This document shows positions 1-9,036 of a stretch of DNA of 64,000 nucleotides, piece by piece (within the stretch, counting starts at the first letter, position 1; each line of letters starts with the position of its first letter). The position numbers and the translations under genes were made by a program. The DNA is from Pseudomonas allokribbensis. Lineage in GTDB: Bacteria; Pseudomonadota; Gammaproteobacteria; Pseudomonadales; Pseudomonadaceae. The stretch lies in assembly GCF_014863605.1 (NCBI RefSeq), contig NZ_CP062252.1, forward strand, positions 2,737,001 to 2,801,000, in the 5' to 3' direction. The notes below the pieces were generated by a model, which worked only from the letters and a program-made list of their open reading frames with translations, had not been told where the DNA came from and made no database searches.

Positions 1-594
1 CAGGGCTTGGGCTGCGAGCGCGAGCAGTGCAAGCCCCGCCGTCAGCGCGAGCGACATGCGCCATGAAAACAGGCTGCTGATGAACGTCCCGAATGGCACG
101 CCGAACACCGTCGCCAGGGTGATTCCGGCGAAGATCAGCGCCGTGGCCTTCGCCGCGTTAGAGGTGTTGACCAGTCGCCCGGCCACCGCAATCGCCACAG
201 CCCAGAAGCCGCCCAGTGCTATGCCGACAAGTCCACGTCCGACCAGCATGATCGCCAGTGACGGTGCCAGCGCCGAGATCAGGTTGGCGGCCACCAGCAA
301 CAGGGTCAGCAGCAACAACAGATGCCGTCGGTTCATGCGTCCCGCGCCCAGCATGATTGCGGGCGCCGATACCGCCGCGACCATCCCCGGCACGGTGACC
401 ATCAATCCCGCGACACCCACAGTGACGTTCAAACTGTCGGCAATCTGCGGCAGGATGCCGACCGGCAGGTATTCCGTGGTGACAAATGCAAAGGCGCCGA
501 GGGCCACGGAGTACACCGAGAGCCAGTCGCGCCAGGAGGAGGGGACCTCTTGTGTGGCCGTCGCCGTGGTGGGTAATGCCTGTAGATCGTGCAT
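1..594 (-). CDS. MFS transporter, DHA1/AraJ-like (3' end outside window)
   Basis: This is the N-terminal 198 residues of a major facilitator transporter; the gene runs off the left edge. The start is ATG at 594 on the minus strand, with a GGAG ribosome site just upstream. After a short cytoplasmic leader (MHDLQALPTTATATQEVPSS) hydrophobic helices follow, with TEYLPVGILPQIADSL in helix 1, a GAGRMNRR loop typical of the helix 2-3 signature of DHA1 drug/sugar efflux proteins, and VGRGLVGIALGGFWA in helix 4. The family exports small molecules by proton antiport; the substrate cannot be deduced. It is transcribed toward the left edge from a region rich in inverted repeats (601-696), so a local repressor or activator is plausible, but no regulator for it is visible here. 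Confidence 0.85.
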   Translation of the reverse strand, partial: MHDLQALPTTATATQEVPSSWRDWLSVYSVALGAFAFVTTEYLPVGILPQIADSLNVTVGVAGLMVTVPGMVAAVSAPAIMLGAGRMNRRHLLLLLTLLLVAANLISALAPSLAIMLVGRGLVGIALGGFWAVAIAVAGRLVNTSNAAKATALIFAGITLATVFGVPFGTFISSLFSWRMSLALTAGLALLALAAQAL

Positions 595-600
595 GGGAGA

Positions 601-696
601 GCTCCACAATAATGAGTGGAGCCATGCTAGGCAGCGCGTGCCTGCGGAAAAACGGGGCACAGTTCCAATCACTGCGGAGCGATTGCTCCACAATCG
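601..696. promoter_or_regulatory. Promoter/operator region of the MFS gene with inverted repeats
   Basis: GCTCCAC (601-607) and GTGGAGC (616-622) form a perfect 7-bp inverted repeat just upstream of the MFS start codon. The decamer GCTCCACAAT at 601-610 recurs at 685-694. The second copy is embedded in GGAGC-GATT-GCTCC (676-689) and CGATTG-CTCCA-CAATCG (680-696). Two copies about 84 bp apart suggest a regulator binding two sites; the regulator is unknown. Confidence 0.4.
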
Positions 697-717
697 AATG
701 GCGCTGGCCCCGGTCGA

Positions 718-2685
718 TCAATTGCGATCCTGAGCGACGATTGCAAAGTTGCCCGGCGCTTTTTCCAGCAACCCCAGGAATCTCACCAGATCGACCGTGC
801 TGCCATCGACCTTCAGGTCTTGCGAAGTGAGCGCGTCCTTGATTCCCGCAGTACCACCCAGCAGTTGCACGAACAGGTCTTTGGTGACGGTCAGCGTTGC
901 GTTGGCATTCGCTGCCGACGGGCCTTTTCGGTAGTGCAGCACGGCGTTCTCGATCCACAGCACGAAGGATTCGCGGGTATCGGTCAGCAGCAGATTGAAG
1001 GTCCAGTTCTTGCCGTCGGCCGCCGGCCCGTCGAGGCTCGCGGCCATGGCTTCGAGGAAGCGCTCGGTGGGTGTCTGCTTCATCAGTTCTATCAAGTCCG
1101 AACGTCTGACGCCTTTGGTGGGCGGGCCGTTGCGCAGTTCCTGAGCGGCGGTCAGGTAGCTGTTGCGCCAGGTCGCGGACTCCGATTGGTAGCCCAGCTG
1201 TTCATAGGTCTGGGCCAGCAGTTCCTTGGCGGTCTTGTCGTCGGGTGCGTCGAGAACGGCCTGATCCAACAGTTCGGCCACCCAGCGGTATTCGCCTTTG
1301 TCATAGGCCACGCGTGCGGCTTCGACCACTTTGGCGTGGCCGCCCATCAATTCGACATAGCGTTTGGCGGATTCCTTGGGCACCAGCGGATTCAAGTGCG
1401 CCGGGTTGCCGTCGTAGGCGCCCAGGTACATCTGGTAGATCGCTTTGACGTTGTGTCGCACATCGCCGTAATAACCACGGGTGCCGAAGTACGACGCCAG
1501 TGAGTCGGGCAATTGGATTTTGTCGGCGATCTCGTTGGGCGTGTAGCCAGCGTTCATCAGCCGCACGGTCTGATCGTGCATGTATTTATAGACGTCGCGG
1601 TGCTTGGTGATGAACTCGCGGATCCGCTCATTGCCCCAGATCGGCCAGTTGTGTTGGCCGAAATAGACTTCTGTGTCGCCGAGTTCGTCGAGGGCGATCT
1701 GCGTGTAGTCGGACCAGCGCAGCGCATCGCGAACCTTGGCCCCGCGAATCGGCAGCAGGTTGTGCATCGTCTGCGCCAGCAATTCCGCACCGCCGTAGGC
1801 CTTGCGTTCGGGGATCGAGAAGGTCAGCTCGGCCGGGGCTTCCGCGCCCGGCATGTTGTGAAAGACGAAGCTGACGCCGTCGAGTACGAGTTCCTGCATC
1901 GGCTGATCGATGATCTGCGTCGGCGCAAGAATGCCGACGCTGCCGTAGGCCACGTTTTTGCCCAACCCGGTGTCGACCATGCCGGTCGCGCCCGGCGCCA
2001 GGTTCTTGCCGAACTGATACATCGAACGGCGCGCCATCGCCGGACCGGCCAGGACGTTTTCGCTGGTCGCTTCCTCCATGAACCCGGCGGGTGCCACTAC
2101 CGGGATGTTGCGCTGGGCGACTTCGGCGACCGAAGTGATGCCCAGCACGCCGCCGAAATGGTCAACGTGGTCGTGGGTGAAAATGATCGCGGTCACGGGC
2201 TTGTCGCCCAGTTGTGCGCGGGCGAATGCCAGGGCTGCGGCGGCGGTTTCCTTCGAGGTCAGCGGGTCGACCACGATCCACCCGGTTTGCCCTTCGATCA
2301 ACGTCATGTTGGCGATGTCGAAACCGCGCAACTGGTAGATGCCGTCGGTGACTTTGAACAATCCGATCTGGGCGTTGAGCATCGCGTGGCGCCACAGGCT
2401 CGGGTTGACCGTGGCGGGGGCCTTGCCTTCGACGAATCTGAACGCATCGAAATCGATCAGCACGGTGCCGTCGGAACCGAGGATCTGCCCGGTCGGCCGG
2501 GCGATGAAGCCGCGTTGGGCATCTTCCATGTCCCGGGTGTCATTGAGGTCCAGGCCCTTGACCGAGGCTTCGATCACCGCTGCGGTCGCTGGTGTTGCTT
2601 CGCCATTGGCAACGCTCGGTGGTTTGTCACAACCGGCGAGGGACACCAGCGCCAGGGCGATGAGGGTGTGGCAGGTCGATCTCAT
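718..2685 (-). CDS. Alkyl sulfatase, SdsA1/YjcS-like, lipoprotein-type signal
   Basis: The protein has 655 residues, close to the usual size of SdsA1-type linear primary alkylsulfatases. These hydrolyse SDS-like esters to a primary alcohol plus sulfate. The N-terminus (MRSTCHTLIALALVSLAGC) carries a lipobox LAGC ending at Cys19, suggesting export and lipid anchoring. The metallo-beta-lactamase zinc motif THDHVDH lies at about 170-176 (His171, His173, Asp175, His176). The alkylsulfatase dimerisation domain and the C-terminal SCP2-like domain (LTVTKDLFVQLLGG region) follow in the expected order. I chose the ATG at 2685 over longer upstream frames because a GGAG site precedes it and it begins the signal peptide. 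It is divergent from a LysR gene, the arrangement known for sdsA/sdsB. Confidence 0.92.
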   Translation of the reverse strand: MRSTCHTLIALALVSLAGCDKPPSVANGEATPATAAVIEASVKGLDLNDTRDMEDAQRGFIARPTGQILGSDGTVLIDFDAFRFVEGKAPATVNPSLWRHAMLNAQIGLFKVTDGIYQLRGFDIANMTLIEGQTGWIVVDPLTSKETAAAALAFARAQLGDKPVTAIIFTHDHVDHFGGVLGITSVAEVAQRNIPVVAPAGFMEEATSENVLAGPAMARRSMYQFGKNLAPGATGMVDTGLGKNVAYGSVGILAPTQIIDQPMQELVLDGVSFVFHNMPGAEAPAELTFSIPERKAYGGAELLAQTMHNLLPIRGAKVRDALRWSDYTQIALDELGDTEVYFGQHNWPIWGNERIREFITKHRDVYKYMHDQTVRLMNAGYTPNEIADKIQLPDSLASYFGTRGYYGDVRHNVKAIYQMYLGAYDGNPAHLNPLVPKESAKRYVELMGGHAKVVEAARVAYDKGEYRWVAELLDQAVLDAPDDKTAKELLAQTYEQLGYQSESATWRNSYLTAAQELRNGPPTKGVRRSDLIELMKQTPTERFLEAMAASLDGPAADGKNWTFNLLLTDTRESFVLWIENAVLHYRKGPSAANANATLTVTKDLFVQLLGGTAGIKDALTSQDLKVDGSTVDLVRFLGLLEKAPGNFAIVAQDRN

Positions 2686-2738
2686 TCTTGTTGTTCTCCG
2701 ATGATCAATCAGCAGAGAGTAGGGAGAGGAGGGTGATG

Positions 2739-2777
2739 TATCCAATGCATTGTTTACATCCAGCCAATGCGTGGATA
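2739..2777. promoter_or_regulatory. Inverted repeat between alkylsulfatase and LysR genes
   Basis: TATCCA-AT-GCATTG (2739-2752) is mirrored by CAATGC-G-TGGATA (2765-2777) in the 103-bp divergent intergenic region. Long interrupted dyads like this are typical LysR-type operators. It lies 12 bp before the LysR start and about 54 bp before the alkylsulfatase start. Confidence 0.5.
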
Positions 2778-2788
2778 GCATCGGCGAC

Positions 2789-3700
2789 ATGGACCTCAAA
2801 CGACTGACACATCTTCTGGCGCTGGCCGATGAACGCCATTTCGGCCGCGCCGCCGAACGCGTGCACCTCAGCCAACCGGCCCTGAGCCGCAGCATTCAAG
2901 CGCTGGAGAGCGAAACCGGCCAGCGCCTGTTCGACCGGGACAGTGGCGACGTGCGCCCGACGCCGGCGGGAGAATTTCTGATCGAGCGGGCGCGACGGCT
3001 GTTGTTCGATGCACGCTCGCTGGAACGTGATCTGGCGCTTTACGGTGATGGCCGGCTCGGCAACCTTGCGTTCGGCGTCGGGCCGTTTCCGGCGGCGATG
3101 TTGATGCATCAGGTGGTGCCTCGGTTGCGTCGGGAGTATCCGGAAGTCACCCTGCGGGTAGAGATCAACAACTGGCAGATTCTTGAGGCCCGTTTGCGGG
3201 ATGAAGCGATCGAGTTTTTCGTCGCGGACATTCGCAATTTCTCGGCCGACACCGATCTGCTGATCCGTTCGCTGGGCCAGGCTTCGGCGGGGTTCTTTGT
3301 CCGGCCGCAACACCCGCTGGCCGGGCGCGCGGTGACGATGAGAGACCTGGAAAAGTACGGCATCGCAACGACGCGCCTGCCGGCCGTGGTGAAGGAAGAG
3401 ACTGCGCATACCCTGGGCATTTCCACTCGCCAGGCCTTGCCGCTTGCGCTTGAGTGCGACGATGTGGCGTTGCTCAGAACGGTGGCCTGTTCGACCGATA
3501 CCATCCTCGGCGTGATCCACGGCGCAGTGGCTGAAGACCTGCGCATCGGTAACCTGATCGAACTGCAGGTTGTGGACAGACCCGGGCTGCATTCCGAAAT
3601 CGGCGTCGTCAGCCTGCCCAACAGAAGCCTGTCACCGACCGCCCGCTGTGTGATCGACGCCATCGTCGACGAGATGGCGCAACGCAATATCTCGACCTGA
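2789..3700 (+). CDS. LysR-type regulator, SdsB-like
   Basis: This is a 303-residue LysR regulator. The winged HTH is at about 3-60 (LTHLLALADERHFGRAAERV followed by HLSQPALSRSIQALE), and the effector-binding domain is at about 90-300. The start at 2789 (MDLKRL) is the natural LysR N-terminus; the open frame extends 13 codons further upstream through the operator dyad, which is unlikely to be translated. It is divergent from the alkylsulfatase, as SdsB is from SdsA in other pseudomonads. I infer that it activates that gene in response to alkyl sulfates or alcohols. Control of genes elsewhere cannot be excluded. Confidence 0.88.
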   Translation: MDLKRLTHLLALADERHFGRAAERVHLSQPALSRSIQALESETGQRLFDRDSGDVRPTPAGEFLIERARRLLFDARSLERDLALYGDGRLGNLAFGVGPFPAAMLMHQVVPRLRREYPEVTLRVEINNWQILEARLRDEAIEFFVADIRNFSADTDLLIRSLGQASAGFFVRPQHPLAGRAVTMRDLEKYGIATTRLPAVVKEETAHTLGISTRQALPLALECDDVALLRTVACSTDTILGVIHGAVAEDLRIGNLIELQVVDRPGLHSEIGVVSLPNRSLSPTARCVIDAIVDEMAQRNIST

Positions 3701-3804
3701 GCGGGGCTCCGGTCGGCGGCCAAAACGCCAAAGCACAAGACTTCCCGCTCAAAAACCGGATAATGGCGGCCATTCTGTTCAGCTCGCTATTCTGGTAGTC
3801 CCCC

Positions 3805-6003
3805 ATGGAAATCAAGGTCAACTTTCTCGACAACCTTCGACTTGAAGCCAAGTTCGACGACTTCACGGTGGTGGCCGACCAACCGATCCGCTACAAGGGT
3901 GACGGCTCGGCACCGGGTCCGTTCGACTACTTCCTGGCCTCGTCGGCGTTGTGTGCGGCGTACTTCGTGAAGCTGTATTGCGAAACCCGCAATATCCCGA
4001 CCGATAACATCCGCCTGTCGCAGAACAACATCGTTGACCCGGAGAACCGCTACAACCAGATCTTCAAGATTCAGGTCGAGTTGCCGGCAGACATCTCCGA
4101 CAAGGACCGCCAGGGCATCCTGCGCTCCATCGACCGCTGCACGGTCAAGAAAGTGGTGCAGGCCGGCCCTGAGTTCGTGATCGAGGAAGTGGAAAACCTC
4201 GACGCCGACGCCCAGGCACTGCTGATGCCGGGCGCGAACTCCAGCGCGAGCACCTACATTCCGGGCAAGGACCTGCCGCTGGAACAGACCATCGCCAACA
4301 TGTCGGGCATCCTCGCCGACCTCGGCATGAAGATCGAAATCGCCTCGTGGCGCAACATCGTGCCCAACGTGTGGTCGCTGCACATCCGCGACGCGCACTC
4401 GCCGATGTGCTTCACCAACGGCAAGGGCTCGACCAAAGAGGGGGCGCTGGCGTCGGCACTGGGCGAGTTCATCGAGCGCCTGAACTGCAACTTCTTCTAC
4501 AACGATCAGTTCTGGGGTCTGGACCTCGCCAATGCGCCGTTCGTGCATTACCCGGACGAGCGCTGGTTCAAGCCGGGCAGCAATGACGAGCTGCCGACCG
4601 AGATCCTCGATCCGTACTGCCTGAAGATCTACAACCGCGACGGCGAGCTGCGTGGCTCGCACCTGATCGACACCAACTCCGGCAATGAAGAGCGCGGCAT
4701 CGTTTCCCTGCCGTTCGTTCGTCAGTCGGACGGCGAGGTGGTGTACTTCCCGTCGAACCTGATCGAAAACCTGTACCTGAGCAACGGCATGAGCGCCGGC
4801 AACACCCTGGCCGAAGCCCAGGTGCAGTGCCTGTCGGAAATCTTCGAACGCGCGGTGAAGCGCGAAATCATCGAAGGTGAATTTGCATTGCCGGACGTGC
4901 CGCAGGAAGTGCTGGCGAAGTACCCGGCGATCATGGCCGGTATTCAAGGCCTGGAAGCACAAGGCTTCCCGGTGCTGGTGAAGGATGCGTCGTTGGGCGG
5001 CGAGTTCCCGGTGATGTGCGTCACCCTGATGAACCCGCGTACCGGCGGCGTGTTCGCCTCGTTCGGCGCGCACCCGAGCTTCGAAGTGGCGCTGGAGCGC
5101 AGCTTGACCGAACTGCTGCAGGGCCGCAGCTTCGAAGGCCTGAACGATCTGCCGCAGCCGACCTTCGAAGGTCAGGCGGTCACCGAACCGAACAACTTCG
5201 TCGAGCACTTCATCGATTCCAGTGGAGTGGTGTCGTGGCGCTTCTTCAGCGCCCAGGCGGAATACGAGTTTGTAGAGTGGGACTTCACCGGCCAAGGTGA
5301 AAACTCCAACGTCGAAGAGGCCGAAACCCTGTTCGGCATTCTCAAGGGCATGGGCAAGGAATCGTACATGGCGGTCTACGAGCACATCGGCGCAACCGCC
5401 TGCCGCATCCTGGTGCCGGACTACTCGGAAATCTACCCGGTGGACGACCTGATCTGGGACAACACCAACAAGGCGCTGTTCTTCCGCGAAGACATCCTCA
5501 ATCTGCATCGCTTGAACGAAGAAGAACTCCAGTCGCTGGTCGAGCGTCTGGTCGAAAGCGAGCTGGATGACTACACCGACATCACCACGCTGATCGGCAT
5601 CGAGTTCGACGACAACACCGTGTGGGGTCAACTGACAATCCTGGAACTGAAACTGCTGATCTGGCTCGCCCTGGGACAAATCGAGGAGGCTAAGGAAGCG
5701 GTAGAGATGTTCCTCCAGTACAACGACAACACCGTCGAGCGGGGTCTGTTCTATCAGGCGGTCAACGGGGTGCTGGAAATGCAGCTGGACGAAGACCTGG
5801 AGCTGGCCGACTACGAAGCCAACTTCCGCCGCATGTTCGGCAACGAACGGATGGACGCCGCGATCGGCTCGGTGGACGGCAGCGTACGCTTCTACGGCTT
5901 GACGCCGACCAGCATGAAGCTGGAAGGCCTCGACCGTCACCTGCGACTGATCGACAGCTACAAGAAACTGCACGCGGCCCGGGCCAGCGTGAAGACTTCG
6001 TAA
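3805..6003 (+). CDS. ycaO: OsmC domain / YcaO-like fusion protein
   Basis: The protein has 732 residues in two parts. Residues 1 to about 140 resemble OsmC (FDYFLASSALCAAYFVKLYC, with the OsmC redox-type cysteines in the core helix). From about 165 to 570 there is a YcaO domain (ATP-dependent cyclodehydratase/amide-activating fold) with the characteristic stretches LGEFIERLNCNFFY and ECLSEIFERAVKREI, which carry the Glu residues used for ATP and Mg. The C-terminal 130 residues are helical and TPR-like. E. coli YcaO (about 586 residues) lacks the N-terminal OsmC unit and is genetically linked to RimO-dependent methylthiolation of ribosomal protein S12. No azole-peptide precursor or dehydrogenase lies nearby, so a housekeeping role is more likely than RiPP synthesis. 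It is monocistronic with a strong terminator after it. Confidence 0.9.
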   Translation: MEIKVNFLDNLRLEAKFDDFTVVADQPIRYKGDGSAPGPFDYFLASSALCAAYFVKLYCETRNIPTDNIRLSQNNIVDPENRYNQIFKIQVELPADISDKDRQGILRSIDRCTVKKVVQAGPEFVIEEVENLDADAQALLMPGANSSASTYIPGKDLPLEQTIANMSGILADLGMKIEIASWRNIVPNVWSLHIRDAHSPMCFTNGKGSTKEGALASALGEFIERLNCNFFYNDQFWGLDLANAPFVHYPDERWFKPGSNDELPTEILDPYCLKIYNRDGELRGSHLIDTNSGNEERGIVSLPFVRQSDGEVVYFPSNLIENLYLSNGMSAGNTLAEAQVQCLSEIFERAVKREIIEGEFALPDVPQEVLAKYPAIMAGIQGLEAQGFPVLVKDASLGGEFPVMCVTLMNPRTGGVFASFGAHPSFEVALERSLTELLQGRSFEGLNDLPQPTFEGQAVTEPNNFVEHFIDSSGVVSWRFFSAQAEYEFVEWDFTGQGENSNVEEAETLFGILKGMGKESYMAVYEHIGATACRILVPDYSEIYPVDDLIWDNTNKALFFREDILNLHRLNEEELQSLVERLVESELDDYTDITTLIGIEFDDNTVWGQLTILELKLLIWLALGQIEEAKEAVEMFLQYNDNTVERGLFYQAVNGVLEMQLDEDLELADYEANFRRMFGNERMDAAIGSVDGSVRFYGLTPTSMKLEGLDRHLRLIDSYKKLHAARASVKTS

Positions 6004-6021
6004 CGCTGACGGCAGCGACAA

Positions 6022-6047
6022 AAAAAAGCACCTTCGGGTGCTTTTTT
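6022..6047 (+). terminator. Rho-independent terminator after ycaO
   Basis: GCACC-TTCG-GGTGC stem with a UUCG-class tetraloop, flanked by A7 on the left and T6 on the right. It starts 18 bp after the ycaO stop and would also work for the convergent AraC gene. Confidence 0.9.
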
Positions 6048-6070
6048 GTTGTCTGGCGATTGGTCGGTTT

Positions 6071-7084
6071 TCAATTCGAGTGACGGGTCTCGCGGTCCAG
6101 CTGTGGTGCCTTGCCTGTCCATTCGCGGTATGCCCGGGTGAAGGCGCTGTGTTCGGAGTACCCGAGCAACAGAGCGATTTCCGAAATCTGCAGCCGTGGA
6201 TCCTGCAGATAGGATCGCGCCAGCTCATGGCGGACGACGTTGAGCTCCCGACGAAAGCTTGTCCCGGCACTTTCGAGTCGCCGCTGAAGGGTGCGCGGTG
6301 AGCAGCAGAGCGTCGCGCTCAGGCGCTTGATGTCAGGTTCACCCTGCTGCAACAGTAGGGCGATTTCCTTTCTCACTCGCTCGATGATTTCCTGTTCCTG
6401 CGGTAGCTTTGCGAGCAGCTCTTCCGCATGGCGCTCCAGCACCGCGACGAGCGCGGGGTCCGGGCTTTTCAGAGGCATCGACAGCATTTCGGTCCCGAAG
6501 CGCAGCAGCGGCTCCGGCTGGTTGAAAAGCACCGGACAACCGAAGTAGTCCTCGTAAGGCTTCACGTCACGGGGTGCTGCGTGTACGAAATGCACGGTAT
6601 TCAAGGGAATCGAGCCCCGAATCAGGCCGCGGCAGAACTGTGTCATCACGGTGAAACCAGTCTCGTCCATCAGGTGCCGGGTCTGATACTCGTGAATGTC
6701 CCAGGTCAGTTCGGTCCAGCAGGGGCCGATGCGGATCGTCATCGGTATGACGTCGAAGATCAGGCGTTGGTAGCGCTCGAATCGTTGCAGCGCGGCACCG
6801 AAGTTGTCACAGGCCAGGAGTACGGAGCCGAGGACGCCAAGGTGTCGGGCCGAGATGGTCTGGCCGACATGCAGCCCGATCAGCGGGTCATCCAGATGCT
6901 GTTCAGCGGTTTCCAGCAGTGCCTCCCAGTGTTCGATGGCAACCCCGCCGAGACCATGACGGGCGGGCGTCGGCCAGGGCTCTCCCAGCACCGTTTCAGG
7001 CGCATGACCGCGCGACTCCAGATACTCGAAGAGCAACTGAACGTATGTTTCCGGGATGACCCGTCGGTGGAGTGGCTTGCCCAA
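6071..7084 (-). CDS. AraC family transcriptional regulator (OruR/ArgR-like architecture)
   Basis: This 337-residue regulator has an N-terminal AraC_arabinose-binding-type domain (about 20-210) and a C-terminal double HTH (about 235-330). The second helix block is LQISEIALLLGYSEHSAFTRAYREWTG, the conserved AraC signature. It is divergent from the alpha/beta hydrolase at 7213 across a 128-bp gap, so it probably activates the hydrolase-SDR-SDR-VOC unit. N-terminal domains of this type usually sense small hydrophobic or amino-acid-like ligands. Start at 7084 (MGKPLHRR). Confidence 0.88.
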   Translation of the reverse strand: MGKPLHRRVIPETYVQLLFEYLESRGHAPETVLGEPWPTPARHGLGGVAIEHWEALLETAEQHLDDPLIGLHVGQTISARHLGVLGSVLLACDNFGAALQRFERYQRLIFDVIPMTIRIGPCWTELTWDIHEYQTRHLMDETGFTVMTQFCRGLIRGSIPLNTVHFVHAAPRDVKPYEDYFGCPVLFNQPEPLLRFGTEMLSMPLKSPDPALVAVLERHAEELLAKLPQEQEIIERVRKEIALLLQQGEPDIKRLSATLCCSPRTLQRRLESAGTSFRRELNVVRHELARSYLQDPRLQISEIALLLGYSEHSAFTRAYREWTGKAPQLDRETRHSN

Positions 7085-7212
7085 TCGATGTCTCTCGCAG
7101 AACCATTGGATTGGCGCAAAGTGTCAAGCGACTCGTCATTACCCGTCAAGCGTCGCGGAGGGCCAAAGGTGATCATTCGATCACTGCTCCAGCGCCAACG
7201 AACGAGGTATTG

Positions 7213-8121
7213 ATGAACGCCCGAATCACCGCCCCTGAATTCACCGTACTTCGTTTCGGATCAGGCGATACCGATTGCAGTGCCAGTTTTTATCACCCTG
7301 GGCGCGCGATCGCTTGTCCCGTCATCGTCATGGCCCATGGTCTGGGCGGAACGCGGTCCATGCGTTTGCCAGCGTTCGCGGAGCGCTTCGTCGCGGCGGG
7401 TTATGCCTGCCTGCTGTTTGATTACCGCTACTTCGGTGAGAGCGGTGGCGAACCCCGACAGTTGCTCGACATTCGCAGCCAGCTCGATGACTGGAAAGCG
7501 GCAATCGCTTATGCACGCACTCGTCCAGGTGTGGACCCAGGCAAAGTGATCCTTTGGGGAACCTCGTTCAGTGGCGGTCATGTGCTCTGGACTGCTGCCG
7601 AAGAGTCACGCATCGCGGCGGTGGTTTCTCAGTGCCCGTTTACGGATGGTTTGTCCTCCAGTCTGGCGATGAGTCCGATCAACGCAGTGAAAGTCACTGC
7701 GCTGGCGCTCAGGGACCGAATCGGTTCATGGTTCGGAGCCACTCCTCTGATGGTGACAACCGCAGGCAGACCTGCCGAGACCGCTTTAATGAACACGCAC
7801 GATGCGTACTCGGGGTTCACCGGTCTCTCTCCCGCAGGAAGCGATATCAAGAACTACGTCACCGCGCGCATTGCCCTCGACATCATTCGGTATTCCCCCG
7901 GACGGCGGACTGCAGAGATTTGCTGCCCGGTGCTGTTCTGCGTCTGCGACCCCGACACGGTCGCGCCTGCCAAAGCGACGCTGCGCCATGCGAACAGGGC
8001 TGTGATCAAGAAGATCAAACGCTACCCCTACGGTCACTTCGACATTTATCTGGGTGATGCCTTCGAGCATGTCGTACGTGATCAACTCGACTTCCTGTGC
8101 CGCACTGTTCCGGCCTGGTGA
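7213..8121 (+). CDS. Alpha/beta hydrolase
   Basis: The protein has 302 residues. MAHGLGGTRS (about residues 37-46) is the oxyanion-hole loop. GTSFSGG (about 117-123) is the nucleophile elbow with Ser, followed by a late Asp (VCDPDTVAP) and His (YPYGHFDIY). This is the DLH/X-Pro peptidase-like hydrolase group that acts on esters or lactones. The start is ATG at 7213; upstream in-frame starts would overlap the divergent AraC promoter. It is the first gene of a probable four-gene unit with two SDRs and a VOC protein. The substrate is unknown. Confidence 0.85.
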   Translation: MNARITAPEFTVLRFGSGDTDCSASFYHPGRAIACPVIVMAHGLGGTRSMRLPAFAERFVAAGYACLLFDYRYFGESGGEPRQLLDIRSQLDDWKAAIAYARTRPGVDPGKVILWGTSFSGGHVLWTAAEESRIAAVVSQCPFTDGLSSSLAMSPINAVKVTALALRDRIGSWFGATPLMVTTAGRPAETALMNTHDAYSGFTGLSPAGSDIKNYVTARIALDIIRYSPGRRTAEICCPVLFCVCDPDTVAPAKATLRHANRAVIKKIKRYPYGHFDIYLGDAFEHVVRDQLDFLCRTVPAW

Positions 8122-8151
8122 TTTCTCTAAAACAACAAGAAAGGCAAGAGC

Positions 8152-9036
8152 ATGAAGTACGACCTCGATCAGAAAGTGGTGCTGATTACCGGAGCAGCCG
8201 GTGGCATCGGCTCTGCGACCGCACGCGAGTTGTATGCACATGGTGCGTGTCTGGTGCTGACCGATATGCAGCAAGAGGCGGTGGATCGTCTGGCGCAAGA
8301 GTTTGATGCCAAACGCGTATTGCCGCTGGCGCTCGACGTCACCGATGCCGAGGCGACGAAAGCCGTGGTGCGCAAGACCGTCGAGCGGTTTGGGCATCTC
8401 GACGTGGCATTTGCCAACGCCGGTATTTCCTGGCGTGGCGCACCGGCAACCCTGAGCACTTGCGATGAGGACGAGTTTGAACGCATCTGCGAAGTGGACT
8501 TGTTTGGTGTGTGGCGCACGATGCGCGCCGCGCTTCCCGAGGTGATCCGAAACAAGGGACAGATTCTGGTCACCTCTTCGATCTACGCCTTCCTCAATGG
8601 AATGGCGAACGGTCCCTATGCCGCTTCCAAGGCTGCGGTGGAGTCCCTGGCGCATACACTGCGCGCCGAATTGGGTGGGACGGGGGCAACCGCCAGCGTG
8701 GTCTATCCCGGTTGGACGGCAACCGCCATCGCACAGATCGCTTTCGGCGGCCATGACCTGGCTACCAGAATGAACGAAGTGGCACTGCCGCGATTCCTGC
8801 GACTTCCCATTCAGCCCGAGCAGGTCGCACAGGCGATAGTAAAGGGCATTCAGTCACGCCGTTCGCGAATCATCGCGCCGGGCCGCTGGGCGCCGATTTT
8901 GCTGTTGCGTGGCGTGTTCAACGCGTTGTCAGAGGGCTATCTGGCACGACATCGGCCACTGCAAGGTCTTCTGTCTCAACTGGAATCGCGGTCGCGAGAA
9001 AAGGTGGGTGCGGATCAATCAGGTACACCGCAATGA
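8152..9036 (+). CDS. SDR family NAD(P)-dependent oxidoreductase
   Basis: This is a 294-residue classical short-chain dehydrogenase. TGAAGGIG (about 12-19) is the cofactor-binding glycine motif, NAG (about 90) the structural motif, a catalytic Ser lies in LVTSSIYAF and the YAASK catalytic pair at about 157-161. An acidic residue ends beta 2 (LVLTDMQ), favouring NAD over NADP. The C-terminus is long and fairly basic. It overlaps the next SDR by ATGA, so the two are translationally coupled. It probably oxidises or reduces an alcohol/ketone in the same pathway as the upstream hydrolase. Confidence 0.88.
   Translation: MKYDLDQKVVLITGAAGGIGSATARELYAHGACLVLTDMQQEAVDRLAQEFDAKRVLPLALDVTDAEATKAVVRKTVERFGHLDVAFANAGISWRGAPATLSTCDEDEFERICEVDLFGVWRTMRAALPEVIRNKGQILVTSSIYAFLNGMANGPYAASKAAVESLAHTLRAELGGTGATASVVYPGWTATAIAQIAFGGHDLATRMNEVALPRFLRLPIQPEQVAQAIVKGIQSRRSRIIAPGRWAPILLLRGVFNALSEGYLARHRPLQGLLSQLESRSREKVGADQSGTPQ

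Noticed and set aside
158..958. 266-codon minus-strand frame across the MFS/alkylsulfatase junction
   Set aside because: Overlaps two better-supported genes in a different frame; Arg/His-rich translation typical of a shifted frame.
3805..6003. Azole-modified peptide (RiPP) cluster suggested by the YcaO domain
   Set aside because: No precursor peptide, dehydrogenase, E1-like partner or exporter nearby; the OsmC-YcaO form is a housekeeping gene in pseudomonads.
3787..6270. 827-codon open frame on the minus strand opposite ycaO
   Set aside because: It is the antisense shadow of a GC-rich gene; the translation is repetitive in His, Gln, Arg and Val without domain signals, and the plus strand encodes a clear OsmC-YcaO protein.
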